Below, piece by piece: positions 45,273 through 57,600 of a stretch of 64,000 nt of DNA. A program made the translations under genes and the position numbers. The DNA is from Mytilinidion resinicola (taxonomy: Eukaryota; Ascomycota; Dothideomycetes; Mytilinidiales; Mytilinidiaceae), in contig NW_022985440.1 of assembly GCF_010093595.1 (NCBI RefSeq), forward strand, positions 1,938,549 to 2,002,548, in the 5' to 3' direction. Under the pieces are notes generated by a model. It saw only the letters and a list, made by a program, of their open reading frames with translations, did no database searches and was not told the origin of the DNA. Within the stretch, counting starts at the first letter, position 1; each line of letters begins with the position of its first letter.

Positions 45273-46850
45273 ATGACCTACGCTCTGCCCAAGTCCCACC
45301 AGGACGTGAGTCGCCCGATGCCCCGCCACCGGGAATTCCATGACTGACTGACTTTTGCAGCTCATGGAGAAGTCCTTGGTCGAGACCGACTCCGAGGTTG
45401 CCGAGATCATGGTATGCACACACTTCTATTCCCAGTGTTTGAAGACTGGAATACAGCTAACGACCGCAGAAAAAAGAGATCCAGCGCCAACGCGAGTCCA
45501 TCCTCCTCATCGCCTCCGAGAATGTCACCTCCCGCGCCGTTTTCGATGCCCTCGGGTCGCCCATGTCCAACAAGTACTCAGAGGGATACCCCGGTGCCCG
45601 GTATTATGGCGGAAACGAGAACATCGATGCCATTGAGCTGCTGTGCCAGGCGCGTGCGCTCAAGACGTTCGGCCTGGACCCCGAGAAATGGGGCGTCAAT
45701 GTGCAGACATTGAGCGGCAGCCCGGCCAATCTCCAGGTCTACCAGGCTATCATGAGGCCTCACGAGAGGCTCATGGGCTTGGACTTGCCCCACGGTGGCC
45801 ATTTGAGCCACGGCTACCAGACTCCCGCAAGAAAGTACGTCTAGTGAAAGTCCCCGACGTAAAAGTCTTCTGACAAGCTTTACCAGGATCTCCGCCGTCT
45901 CCACCTACTTCGAGAGCTTCCCTTACCGCTGCGACGTCAAGACCGGCCTCATTGACTACGACCGCCTAGAAGAGAACGCGCTGATGTACCGCCCCAAGGT
46001 CCTCGTCGCCGGCACCTCCGCCTACTGCCGTGAAATCGACTACAAGCGCATGCGGGAAATTGCCGACAAAGTTGGCTGCTACCTCATGATGGACATGGCC
46101 CACATCTCCGGCCTCGTTGCCGCTGGCGTCAACGCCTCACCCTTCCCCTACTGCGACATCGTGACCACCACGACCCACAAGTCTCTCCGTGGGCCCCGCG
46201 GCGCCATGATCTTCTTCCGTAAGGGCGTGCGCAAGACGGACGCGAAGACCGGAAAGGAGACCCTCTACGACCTCGAGGGCCCCATCAACTTCTCTGTCTT
46301 CCCCGGCCACCAGGGCGGACCCCACAATCACACCATCACCGCGCTCGCGGTAGCACTAAAGCAGGCGCAGACGAACGACTTCAAGCTGTACCAGGAGCAG
46401 GTCATCAAGAATGCGAAGCAGCTTGAGATATCGCTCAAGGAGCTCGGGTACACGCTCGTCACCCATGGCACAGACAACCACATGGTGCTGCTAGACCTGA
46501 AGCCGCAGTCGCTCGATGGTGCACGTGTTGAGGCCGTGCTCGAGCAGGTCAACATCGCCTGCAACAAGAACACGACACCAGGCGACAAGTCTGCGCTGAC
46601 GCCTATGGGTATTCGTATCGGCGCGCCCGCGATGACCAGCCGCGGGCTCGGCGAGGAGGACTTCAAGAAGATCAGCCAGTACATTGATACTTGCATCAAG
46701 TTGTGCATCGATATCCAGAGCAAGCTGCCCAAGGAGGCGAACAAGCTCAAGGACTTCAAGGCTAAGGTGGCCAGCGGCGGGGTCGAAGAGATCAACAGCC
46801 TGAAGAAGGAGATTGCGGCGTGGGCTGTCACGTTCCCGTTGCCCGTATAA
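45273..46850 (+). CDS. SHM2: Serine hydroxymethyltransferase, cytosolic
   Basis: Exons 45273-45305, 45361-45411, 45470-45834 and 45887-46850 (52-58 bp introns) give 470 residues, the usual length. It interconverts serine and glycine while passing a one-carbon unit to tetrahydrofolate, using pyridoxal phosphate. Visible family motifs are [47 protein letters not shown], and GPRG after the PLP lysine ([13 protein letters not shown]248). The N-terminus [19 protein letters not shown] has no mitochondrial presequence, so the cytosolic isoform is likely; the symbol follows yeast usage. High codon regularity and short 5' exons suit strong expression. It has no functional link to its neighbours. Confidence 0.97.
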
Positions 46851-47668
46851 ATATTTTCTTCTTGTCTATAATATCTTCTCTCCGTTCATCCGGGGTGTTC
46901 TTTTTGACTCACACTACAGTCTGCGGCGGCGTTCTCAACGGGGTGGGGCGGGAGGTGTGGATGGTTCAACAAAAGTCGGCATTTTCAACATGCTTGCGTT
47001 TTTCGTTTCTCCTTCGGTCCCCATTGAGCATAGATGGATGGTACAGTCCGCGGAGAAGACGGCGTTGACAGCCTCGGTGGCAACCACTTCTCCTCTCAAC
47101 TTAGAATCTTTGAAGAAGGTTCGGGCATCGCTGCTGCTTAACCAGCAAGATAATTACTTAACCTAACACCAATGTTAAATGAGACGCGCGAGTAGGCGTC
47201 TGATCCCTTGAAACTGGTTATGACCGACAAGTCAAGTGGCACGTATCTGACTAGAATGGTATTTCGAGACTGAGTCGATACGAAGGGACTTCAAATTACC
47301 CAGAATGTTGAGCATCGAGAGTGTGACGTTCGATGTTTCTTTTTACCTTGTCTTTTGGTACCTCAAGCTGAGCCCCAGCCCCTCACGCCTCGTCGTGTCG
47401 CTTCTGTGTGCTGTGATTTCCAAGAAATGCTTGCACTTACCTACAGCAGATCCATATTGCAACAAGCCACAGCGCTTCCATCTACATTATAGTAAGGGCC
47501 CATGATTTTCCTCCATATTAGAATCCCACATAAAGCACGGGGGACCTCTTTATGGTTATTTCGTTCGACTCAAGATTTCTTCCCCTCTTCCAACAACGCT
47601 TCAGTTCAGCTAGGCGAAAGATTCACTACGAACGATATCGCAGCCTTCCGCGCACCTATTAGACCACC
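46851..47668. other. Spacer, no gene seen
   Basis: This is the 3' flank of SHMT and the 5' flank of the HET fragment. Open frames are short and motif-free. Confidence 0.5.
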
Positions 47669-48022
47669 ATGACAACTCCATCGCTCTCCAAGCAACAATG
47701 GTATTTCCGCTCCGCCGCCCTAGACCAATCTCACGATTCATTCCGCGTTATCAAACTTCCTCCCCGCCCCACCTTCAACGCCCGTTTCGTGCATCCTCAG
47801 CCACGAACGCATTGCATCTCTCGAGTCGTGTCCAGCGCGCTCTCGTACACCTGGGCCGCGTGCGCCTCGCCGCGCTGGATCCAGCTCAACGGCAAGCCGT
47901 TCATGGTCCAGCGAAACCTATTCGCAGCCTTGAAAGCTATCCGTTGCGAGGACGAAGAGATGTGGGTGTGGGCGGACAGCATTTGTATATTCTCCTATGG
48001 AACCACCATGAATGACCTCTGA
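47669..48022 (+). pseudogene. Truncated HET-domain fragment
   Basis: The ATG at 47669 gives 117 residues. SALSYTWAACASPRWIQLNG, then VQRNLFAALKAIR and WVWADSICI, match the opening of the HET domain. After ICI the expected Asp/Asn-Gln and the rest of the domain are missing; the frame ends 11 residues later, and no splice site rescues it. This appears to be a remnant of a heterokaryon-incompatibility gene next to the kinase-TPR gene. Confidence 0.75.
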
Positions 48023-48206
48023 ACCTTGTCATTCATAGAGACGAAAAACCCCTCCTCTATAGCACTTGCGTATGGAAAGGCGATAACTCGGCCATATCCT
48101 CGGTCGGCTCTGCAATTGGTCGGTTTGGGGACGTCTGCCTAATCTCAGCCTCGGGGTACATGTCTAACCTTTCTCTCAGCGCTTAACGGCATATATCCTT
48201 ACCATC

Positions 48207-51147
48207 ATGGCTTCATCGTCCGAAAATAACCGGCCACTTTATTCCTACGATCCTCTCCTGGACTATCCTCCCTTGACCCAAACAACAACCGTCGCACGAG
48301 GGTACGATACCGCTCTCGAAGAGCCATGCCAAAGCGAATTTCTCCGCTTCATGGCTGTGGCGCAACTCGTCGGAGCCGACTTCCTCTTTGTCCATTGGAA
48401 GGAGTACGCTCTGTCCGGATTGGGCGAAGGCGCTACTGGACGCATCTATCAGTCACCTCTATCGTCCAAGATGGGTTTCGCATTCAAGACCTTCCGAAAG
48501 TCCAGTGATCCTTCTCTCGAGGCTGAAACTTATAAAGCTCTAGTCGCTGAAATGCTCGTTTTGTGTCACCCAGGTGTCAGGGAACATCAGAATATTGTCG
48601 GCTTTTACGGAGTCTCCTTTGATGTGATCACTTTCGACCTGGGTGGTGCAACGCATAGACGCCTTTGGCCGGTCCTGGTACTAGAGAAATCATCTCATGG
48701 TGATTTAGCAACATTTTTCAAAGACCACAGTATGTCCTTGCAGGACGCCATGCTCGTAGCTGAGCGAATCGGGGCTGCCGTCCAGGAAATGCACTTGGCC
48801 GGTGAGGTCATTTCTTTTGCCCATTCCTGAAATATACTGATTGAAATAGACATCATACACGGGGATATTAAGCCTGAAAACGTCCTAATCCACGTAGAAT
48901 CATCTAGCTCTGCTCTGGTGCCCAAAGTCACAGACTTTGGCTTCTCATGCTATGGGTGTGATGAAGAATCGACTGTATATCCACCACGAACCCCTGGCTG
49001 GTGCGCTCCCGAATGGCATCCCAGAGGTTTTTCTTTCAAAGATGCGAAGAAGATGGACGTCTATTCATATGGGTTGCTCTGTGCTTGGATCTGCCTACAA
49101 GGAAAAGTTGACCCATCGGAAATAGCTTCGAAAAGTGTAGATGAGCTCCTAAAGCAAATCGCAGACATCCATAGCGACGTGATTATTCGAAAGCCGGCTC
49201 TCAACGAGATTCTAGGTCGCCTTCGCGGAATATTCGACAGATCATTAGCACGTGATGCCCGGGAGCGGGATGGTCACATTCAGAATGTGCTAGAGGAATT
49301 TAGGAACCCTTTTCTATCGTCTGCTGAGTAAGTAGGAAATGCTTATCTACTACATAAATGCCGTCTGACCAGGTGCGAGGAGACCCCGAGACTGGACCCA
49401 TTCTAGCTTAAAGGACCGGAAGACTGTCCCTCAGGTTCCCTTCGTAAGAATCACAGCACTTGAGCCACATTGAAAACAACCATCACTTACACTGGAGCAG
49501 ATCTCCGATGACTTCGAGGTGCTACAGAACGTGCACTATCTGGTTCGTAAGCAGCTTGTACAAGAGCTCACCACGGTTGTGACAGCCGGGCCTGGATTTC
49601 ATTCCCAATCCGCAGCATTTGAGCTTGCTGTTTGTCACTTCCTCGCATTTGGGACACCAAAGGACGATACCGAGTCGGCCCACTGGCTACAGATGAGTGG
49701 GAAAAATGCTGAAGCCTTCGCTAGAGAGATTCGCATACATCAGGACCAAGAAGATTATCGCGGCCCGCTTCACAACAGCAGTGCATTAGAGCATTTACAC
49801 AATAACTTTGCTCCCGCGTATGTCACTGAAGGAGTCTTGGACGATGCGATAGAGAGCATCAAGCGGGAGGCAGAAGGAAAAGAGGGCATCAAAGATGTCG
49901 TGCGCTCACAATGTTATCTTCAATCGCAGTTGTCCGACTTGCTGAATCTTCGAGGAGGGGAAGGGGACGACGAAGAGGCTGACCGTCTGCTCAAGCGGAT
50001 CGCAGAGGTAATGGAACAAGTCCACGGGCCAGATCATCGGTTAACGATTGTTGCGTTGGAAATCTACGCTAGTAGTCTGGTGGGCGACAACGAACTAGAG
50101 CGCGCCGAGATGATCCAGCGGCGTGTTTTGGACTGGCGTCGTGCTTCCCATACTGATGGTAGTCCACAAATTCTCAACGCTATGGGTCGTCTGGCTGTCA
50201 CGCTACTGAGGAAAAGAGATGACTATTCTATCTCAGACGCTCTAGAGCTATTGCAAGAGGTTTGCGCCGGTAACGAAAAAGCCTTTGGCGTCGCCCATAT
50301 CAGGACGATCGAAATGAACCGATATCTGGCAAGAGCACTCGCAGAGATGTACCGGCTGACCGACGCTGTGAACCTTCTTCAAAGTACTCTTGAGACAGCA
50401 GAATCTTGCCTCGATAAATCGGACGCGCAGATTATCCGCTGCCGGGAGGATTTGGCTTTAGCTCTGCTCAAATCGGGAGAAGAGGAAGCAGCGTTCAAGG
50501 TTGCCCAGTCAGCCATCGAACAAGTTGCAGCTGCGTATGGGGAAGACCATATGGAGTGTGTTGCAGTCACGCGCCAAGTTGTGTCGGACTTCTGCGAAGT
50601 CGCGCCACAACGCGTCCTGGACATCCAACGCAAACTAGTGGCCATCATCAAACACAAATACGGCGTGCATTCCCTGACGGCATCTCAACTACATCGACTG
50701 GGTCACATGCTCCATGAAGTGGGAATCTCCAAGGAACTACCGGAGTTGTATAATCAGTTCGTAGAGGAATCTGTGCAGGTATACGGGGAGTACACCGAGT
50801 ATCAGAGGATCTTGCTCGGGCCCAATGACGAGAAGACGATATCGGGCACTATTACTCTAGCTATGATGTATTCCAGATGTAAGCGCGTGAAGGACGCAGT
50901 GGACTTGCTGTGTGGGATAGACAATGCAGGAATAAGGAACGGAAAAATTCGGCGGGATGACTTCAACATTTATAATCGGATTGTCGAAAAATGCTGCGAG
51001 AGGGATATGTGGGAAGATGCCTTGCGTTTGCAGCGGAAACTAGCTAGGATGAGTCAGCTGCTCAAGGGCGGTTCTCATCCGGATACAGCTTTCGAGAAGG
51101 ACTTAGTGGTCAAAATCGCCAGGATCGCGGACAGGCGTGGACTGTAG
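48207..51147 (+). CDS. Protein kinase-TPR fusion, copy 1
   Basis: Exons 48207-48801, 48850-49327, 49383-49443 and 49501-51147 give 926 residues. The kinase domain spans about 65-370: glycine loop GLGEGATG (71-78), K94, catalytic IIHGDIKPEN (D204) and DFG at 227-229, so it looks active. Joining the small third exon yields KTVPQVPFISDDFEVLQNV and carries the frame into a long helical repeat region. There SAAFELAVCHFLAFG precedes kinesin-light-chain-style TPRs (VHGPDHRLTIVALEIYASSL), several degenerate. TPRs likely bind partners or regulators. Its paralogue at 60563 has the same architecture and almost the same length. The role is unknown; fungal signalling or incompatibility is inference. Confidence 0.87.
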
Positions 51148-51192
51148 ATTATCATTCAGGGGGATGGAGCCATTCGCTTGACAATTTAGAAC

Positions 51193-53110
51193 TCATGGGG
51201 ATGGCCGGCATGCGTGCAATTGTTGCGTCCTCCTGTTCCAAAGGTATACTCCAGCCATGGTAATGGCCGTCAAAATGGTCGTAAGAGTCGCATACAGCAA
51301 GATCAGCCTAGGTGGAAGTTGTTCTTTGTCGGACGATGCACTCGAGACCAAGTCGGTACTGAAGATCGACTGTGTAGACGCTACATCAGCACAGCCTCTC
51401 CACGCAATGATCGAACCGGCGACGGCTACGATCAGAGTACACTTACCGATATCAGGGTTGCCGGTAAGAATATCACCGCAATGAAGCTAGTGAATTTCAT
51501 GGCCCTTGAGTCATGACTTGTATGCCTTGCAATCTGAACCATCAGGCGACTTTCAATGGAACTTGCTTCGGCAAGGTTCTTCAAAGCAGCGGCATTCTTG
51601 TTTGATACATTGTAATTGCGGAGATCTAGGAGCTTGAGTATCTAAACGAAGTTCAGAGATGTGAGCGTCATCAAATGAAACATGGCAAGAATACATACGA
51701 GCAAGTCAAGGCTTCCGGTAGAATCGAGCAGATCCGAAGCTTTCCTCCGATGCATCCGTAAATCCGAGATATAGTGAACAAGTTCCGACTTCAGCTGCAT
51801 GTGGTTATGGATAGCCATGGGCCGGTGCCGTGTTAGGGACGGTGTAATATCCTTCGCATGGCGAAGAATTGAACTCCCAACGCTGATGTTTGACTCGAGA
51901 ATAGCTCGAGCCTGTCTTAGTTTCCATCGGAGTACCTCAAGATTTTGGCTTTGGTCGAAGCCGGCATTGCTCTGTGGCTTTGTAATTCGTGCCCAAGTTA
52001 TTTCGTCTTTCTATCCAGAGAAAATCAGCATCCGCACGCAAATGATACCAGAGACGAAGTGTGCTGGGGAAAGAACATACCATATCCCTTAGTCCATCGC
52101 TAAGATAGTTGAGGTACCATCTCCACTTCCGCGCGCAAATCTTGAGTAGTTGCAGATGTATTAATAGCGGGGAACGATTTTGTTGCTCCTTTGACGCTTG
52201 GAGCAGTCTTTCTATGGTCTCTCGTGCTGTTGATGGGGGCTGAATGAGAATGCAGGAGGAACGCCCCTGCGGAAAGTCGTGACGCTGGTACACCGCCATC
52301 TGGCGAAAGGACCAGGGGTCGCTCAAGCCACTCCGGCCATGCTCTTCCAAGTAGCGAATGTTAAAGCAAATATCTACGCGACGTTAGTCGGAAACTGACG
52401 TTTATACGTGTTTGTACTCTCACCGTATCTGGTAAACTTCGTCAAATTTGACGAATCGTCATTATCGCGGAAGAGCCGCTGGTAACAGGTTGTGAAGTAT
52501 TCGTCCGTGTTGGAGATTTTGAATCCGAATGCCGTGGCAATGTCGATGAAAGACGGCAGTATCTGCAACGCATGGCATAGGAGGCAGAACATCTCTACGG
52601 TCATCTGAATTCGGCTTCGAGTATTCGTCTGATGTAATACGCTTTCCTTGATCAGTTTGTATATTTCACCAGGTGTCGCAATAGTACTGCTGCTTACTAC
52701 AATTCATCGCTTGGACGAGTGCGACCATCCTGGCCAGCTTTGAGTCTCCAGTTGATCGGCTGTGCTATAGGAATCTGGACTCACCCGCAACCATCTTTCA
52801 AGGCCGTCGCAATCTTTCAGGGCTACGGTCAAAAGAGTAGCTAATTTTGTAAGCCGTACGCAACTTGGTGATGGGGGTTTGGTTGTACCATCGCTTGCGT
52901 AGGGTTGCTTTCTAAGCGCCTCCAGTCGGATATTTGAAGCATCTGCAGTAAACACTAATTTTGCTCGTTCTTCCAACAAGGCTCGGTAAAATGGTCCGTC
53001 TTCGCAGGCCTCTGGAAGCTGAAGAGGATATCGGTTCCAACCAACGAATGGATCCTAGAATAGAGATCAGCCTGGTGATAATTTTCAGAGCCGTGAAGAC
53101 CAACACCCAT
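51193..53110 (-). pseudogene. CorA-like transporter-type protein, several frame breaks
   Basis: Secure 3' exons are 52373-52081, 52010-51699, 51641-51447 and 51369-51193. They encode EEHGRSGLSDPWSFRQMAVY, KWRWYLNYLSDGLRDM, SRAMKFTSFIAVIFLPATLI and YATLTTILTAITMAGVYLW; the last two are the membrane helices of fungal CorA-like proteins. Upstream, WNRYPLQLPEACEDGPFYRA, KLVFTADASNIRLEALRK and MTVEMFCLLCHALQ are clear, but the frame breaks near 53055, 52735 and 52660 and no introns explain it. The ATG is probably at 53110. The gene is either decaying or carries assembly indels. It is convergent with the kinase-TPR gene, 45 bp apart. Confidence 0.75.
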
Positions 53111-53544
53111 CCTCTCAGTTGTTTAAAATGCCGCCGCCCGCTACCTCAGAGATGATAATATATCCACACGAAGGATTCGATCCTTCGGAGAGGGCGAAAC
53201 TCGAAACTTGCACGCTTTCCATGCTCGGTCCAGCGCAAAAAAACCGGTGACAGCTTCCCACCGGTCTGTGCCCTGTCCGTTTAGGGAGGTTGAACCTAAC
53301 GTTCTCATATATTGCCTAATCGCGATGCTTAGGGCTAAGGACGGAGCTAATTGTCCTATACTTATTAATATAATATAATCTACTAATAAGCCAGCTACCT
53401 AAGTATTTTAACTACTTTTATTTTTAAATAATTTAGCACTTTAGAAATTTTAATAAATTTATATAGCTTAATATATAATAAATATCTTTTAATAAGCTTT
53501 TTATATTTTTAAATACTAAGTATAAAAGTATATAATAGTAGAAA
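53111..53544. other. Spacer grading into AT-rich LINE flank
   Basis: 53169-53187 is a perfect 8-bp hairpin (CGAAGGAT/ATCCTTCG, 3-nt loop). ACCGGT occurs twice 17 bp apart near 53250-53272. From about 53340 the sequence becomes strongly AT-rich. No gene is seen. Confidence 0.5.
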
Positions 53545-54604
53545 ATTCTATGGCATCCACGGCTTCCACTGTACCTGCACCCTCGAAGAGACCCGGACCT
53601 GGGCGGCCGAAGAAGGTGCTCACAGCGGACAAGGACCAGCCCGCCATCAACGAGGCATTTGGAATCGGAAGTGGAACGCAGCCCGCCCAATTTACGCGAC
53701 CCAACCGATTAGCTACGCTGCCGGAAGCATCATCACAGCTAGCTACACAAACCACGTACGGCGGAGGCGATTGGCTAACATCAAGCGGAGAGGTTCAAAT
53801 ACCATCGTCACAAGACGACCTAGCCAACCAACAGATCCACGCTGAGCAAAGGACCCAGGTAGACAACGGGCAAGCCAAGAAACAACAAGAGGACACCGAG
53901 ATAAGCCAATATTAGAACGACCGAACAACCTCACCATTATACAGTATAACGTCCACAAGAACTTAACAACTCAGAAGGAGTTCCTTGAAAAGGCGGAGAA
54001 CGCCAGCCCGCAACCTATAGTACTAGCTATATAAGAACCGTGGAGGAACCCACGCGGGCAGGGGCAGGGGCACACAGTGCATACAACGCATATAACAAAG
54101 TTATACCATCTACTGTATATAGGAGAGGAATATATAAGAGCCTGTATATATATTAATAAACAACTAGACATTAATAAGTAGTTGGTTGTGCACTACTTAC
54201 TAGATCTTAACACCCTCTCCCTTTATATAGAGGGAGAGAGGATCTATATTTATAATATCTACAACCTAAACCCTAATAGTATTATACAGGAACTACTCCT
54301 ACTGCTAAACAATACTAAAGCGGAATATATCCTTATCGGAGATATAAACCTACACTATCCGCTATAGGAAGAAGTTTAAGTTATGTAAATTAAGGAGCAA
54401 GTAAAGGAGCTCCTCCGCATTACGCGCGAAGCAGGCATAAACCTAGCCACGGAGGAAAGGCTAAAGATATAGGTAAAAGGAATATTATAGTCTATAATTA
54501 ACCTTATATTTATAATAGGGTAGCTAATAGAATAAATAATTTCTTCTATAGTATAAAAGGAATAGAACTGCAACTCTAATTACCGGCCTATATATATAGA
54601 GTTT
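53545..54604 (+). mobile_element. LINE fragment (copy B): ORF1 3' end and ORF2 start
   Basis: This matches 56133-57190 at a constant offset of about 2588 bp. It holds the end of ORF1, then a frame resembling the start of an endonuclease (LTIIQYNVHKNL, EYILIGDINLHYPL). It stops abruptly at about 54604, where the 5' part of copy A begins. The first 550 bp are barely mutated; beyond that stops and TA-rich changes accumulate. Confidence 0.82.
53550..53915 (+). pseudogene. LINE ORF1 C-terminal fragment
   Basis: This is an open frame of about 121 residues starting at or before ATG 53550, with SKRPGPGRPKKVLTADKDQ (AT-hook-like GRP core) and a Gln-rich tail. The same stretch in copy A (56138-56490) is full of stops. 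It is a surviving part of ORF1, not an independent gene. Confidence 0.7.
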
Positions 54605-57600
54605 AAAAAAAACACGATGCAGTTATCCTAATAAGCCGTTGGAAATCGAAGCTAAAGGAAGTCCTAATAGGCTCCTTAAGGCACTCAGAGCAATCGTACG
54701 CAATTATAAAGCCCTCTAGGCAGTAGTAGTAGTGTTATAGTAGGTTAAATCTTTCCCGCGACCCCTAACCTTAGATTGCACTCGCAATAATAATAATAAT
54801 AACACCTATAACAATAATACAACTAAAAGCCCCTTCTTAACACGTACGGAAGCGTTATAAGCGCACTTAACAAAGTACAACAAATATAAAGCGCCTTACG
54901 GAGTTAGCCCCTTAATGCTATTAGCATAGATTTCCTCTAGGCTATAGTCGCGTGTATTAATAACGCATTCTTCGGACTTATAGAGGCTAAGAAAGGACTC
55001 TACTATATATAAAGAACTATAGATAAACAGAAGAACGCGCTATAAAAGGAACTAATAAAAGAGATAAAAGATATAAGAAAAAGTATTAGCAAACTAAAAG
55101 CTTAAGGAAAAAAGATATACGCAGCTGCAGTAGCGAAGGCCCCGATAGCAATACAAATCGGGCAAGCTATACAAATTAAACAGGACGCGAGAATTAGACA
55201 GGATGTAATAAACAACCTCTATAAAATTAATATCTATATTAAAAACAACGCCCAGCAAGCGGCTAATATAATATACACGAACAACTATATTATAAAAAAG
55301 CTATAAGCAGCGGGAGAGCCGGAAACTATAAAAATTAGTAGTATTAGGAAGCTATAAAGTAGTAATATTAAGGCAATTATCGCGGATAAGCTATTAAAAA
55401 ACGCCCTTCTAAAAAAAAAGGATTAAGTTCTTATCCTAGGCTCCTCCGCTACTATACGCACGCCTATAGTGCTTATTAAAGTACACAGCATGCCTAAGGA
55501 AATAGACCTTAATAACCCGAGTCTACAGAAAAATATAATAGAAAATAATATAACCTATAACCTAGGACTTATAATTAATAAAATTATATAGAAAAATAAG
55601 GCAGCTATTACTACAGTATAGGCAAACCTAGTATAGCATATAAGCTCGGCTATTATAGGCGTATAAATAGAAGTAATAGTAAATAATACTATTAATAACA
55701 GTATTGCTTAGAAAGGCTATATACTTAACGCTTTAAGGTATAAAGTAGGATTTATAGCTATATAGTACTTTAATTGCCAGGGCTATAGGCATGTTATAAG
55801 GTACTATAAAAAGAACGTTAAATATATAGTATGCGCAGGCGAGTATAATATAAAAGTGTGCCCGGATAAGACTATTAAGAAATGCGTAAACTGTAACAGA
55901 AACCACCTGTTATATAGTGCCGAATATACTATTTAAAAGGGGGCCTAGTAAAGGGCCCTTAATAAAAAATAGATAATACTACGCTAATATACCGCAGAGC
56001 GCAATAAACTATATATATTCTAAGCGCAGTTATATAATAAATAATAGCACGCAAGGAAAATAGCTCTAAAGAAGAGGGTGTAATATATAGAAAAGTTTAA
56101 GATATAAGTAGAGGAGCCCTTCTCTATAAACTCTATAGTATCTACAGCTTCTACTATACCTGCACCCTTAAAGAAACCCGGACCTAGGCGGCCGAAGAAG
56201 GTGCTTACAGCGGATAAGAACTAGCCCGCTATTAATAAGGCATTTAGAATTGGAAGTAGAACGCAGCCCGCCTAATTTACGCAACCTAACTAATTAGCTA
56301 TGCTGCCGGAAGTATTATTATAGCTAGCTATATAAACTATATACAGCGGAGGCGATTAGCTAATATTAAGCGGAGAGGTTTAAATACTATTATTATAAAA
56401 CAACCTAGCCAACTAATAGATCTATACTAAGTAAAAAACCTAGGTAGATAATAGGTAAGCTAAGAAATAATAAAAGGACACCGAGATAAGCTAATATTAG
56501 AATAACTAAACAACCTTACTATTATACAGTATAACGTCTATAAGAACTTAATAACTTAAAAAAAGTTCTTTAAAAAGGCGGAGAACGCCAGCCTATAACC
56601 TATAGTACTAGCTATATAAAAACTATAGAAAAACCTATACAGGTAGAGGCAGAGGTATATAGCGTATACAACGTATATAATAAAGTTATACTATCTACTA
56701 TATATAGAAAAGGAATATATAAAAGCCTGTATATATATTAATAAATAACTAGATATTAATAAGTAGTCGGTTATATACTACTTACTAGATTTTAACACCC
56801 TTTTCCTTTACGCAGGGGGAAAAAGGATCTATATTTATAATATTTATAACCCGAACCCTAATAGTATTATATAGGAACTACCCCTACTGCTAAACAATAC
56901 TAAAGTAGAATATATTCTTATTAGAGATATAAACCTATACTATTTGCTATAGAAAGGAGTTTAAGTTATATAAATTAAAGAGTAAGTAGAAGAGCTCTTT
57001 TATATTACGCGCGAAGCAGGTATAGACTTAGCTACAGAGGAAGGGCTAAAAATATAGGTAAAAGGAATATTATAGTTTATAATTAACTTTATATTTATAA
57101 TAGGGTAGCTAATAGAATAAATAATTTCTTTTATAGTATAAAAGGAATAGAACTGCAACTCTAATCACCGGCCTATATATATAGAGTTCGATATCTTACT
57201 ACTAAAAGTAGCTAAACCTCTATAGTATAGGCTATAGAAGGATATAGTATAGAAAAAAGTATAAAAAAACCTAGTAATACGGCTAGATAAGCTAAAAACT
57301 CGGAATAACCTATAGAAGACGGAGGAAAATCTTAATATATTTATACACCGCCTATATAAGTATATATAAGCTATAATAGATAAAACTATACTACTTATAA
57401 AGCTATTAAAATAAGTATTACCTATATAGTTAATAGAGTATACTAAGAAAGTATAGGAGATAAGGCGGGCCTATAGAACCTAGCGCTTATTAAGAATAGT
57501 AGAGAACTAGATTTTATACAGAGTATAGTATAATAGAAAAAAAAGGGCTATACGCAAAAAAAGTATAAAAGTATAGCGCCGCGCAGTAGATAAGATTACG

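Noticed and set aside
49329..49500. Kinase and TPR parts of copy 1 as two separate genes
   Set aside because: A small in-phase exon at 49383-49443 links them and the total length matches copy 2.
53165..53190. tRNA T-arm-like sequence near GATTCGATCC
   Set aside because: The loop does not fit TTCRANY and no anticodon or D arm could be placed on either strand.
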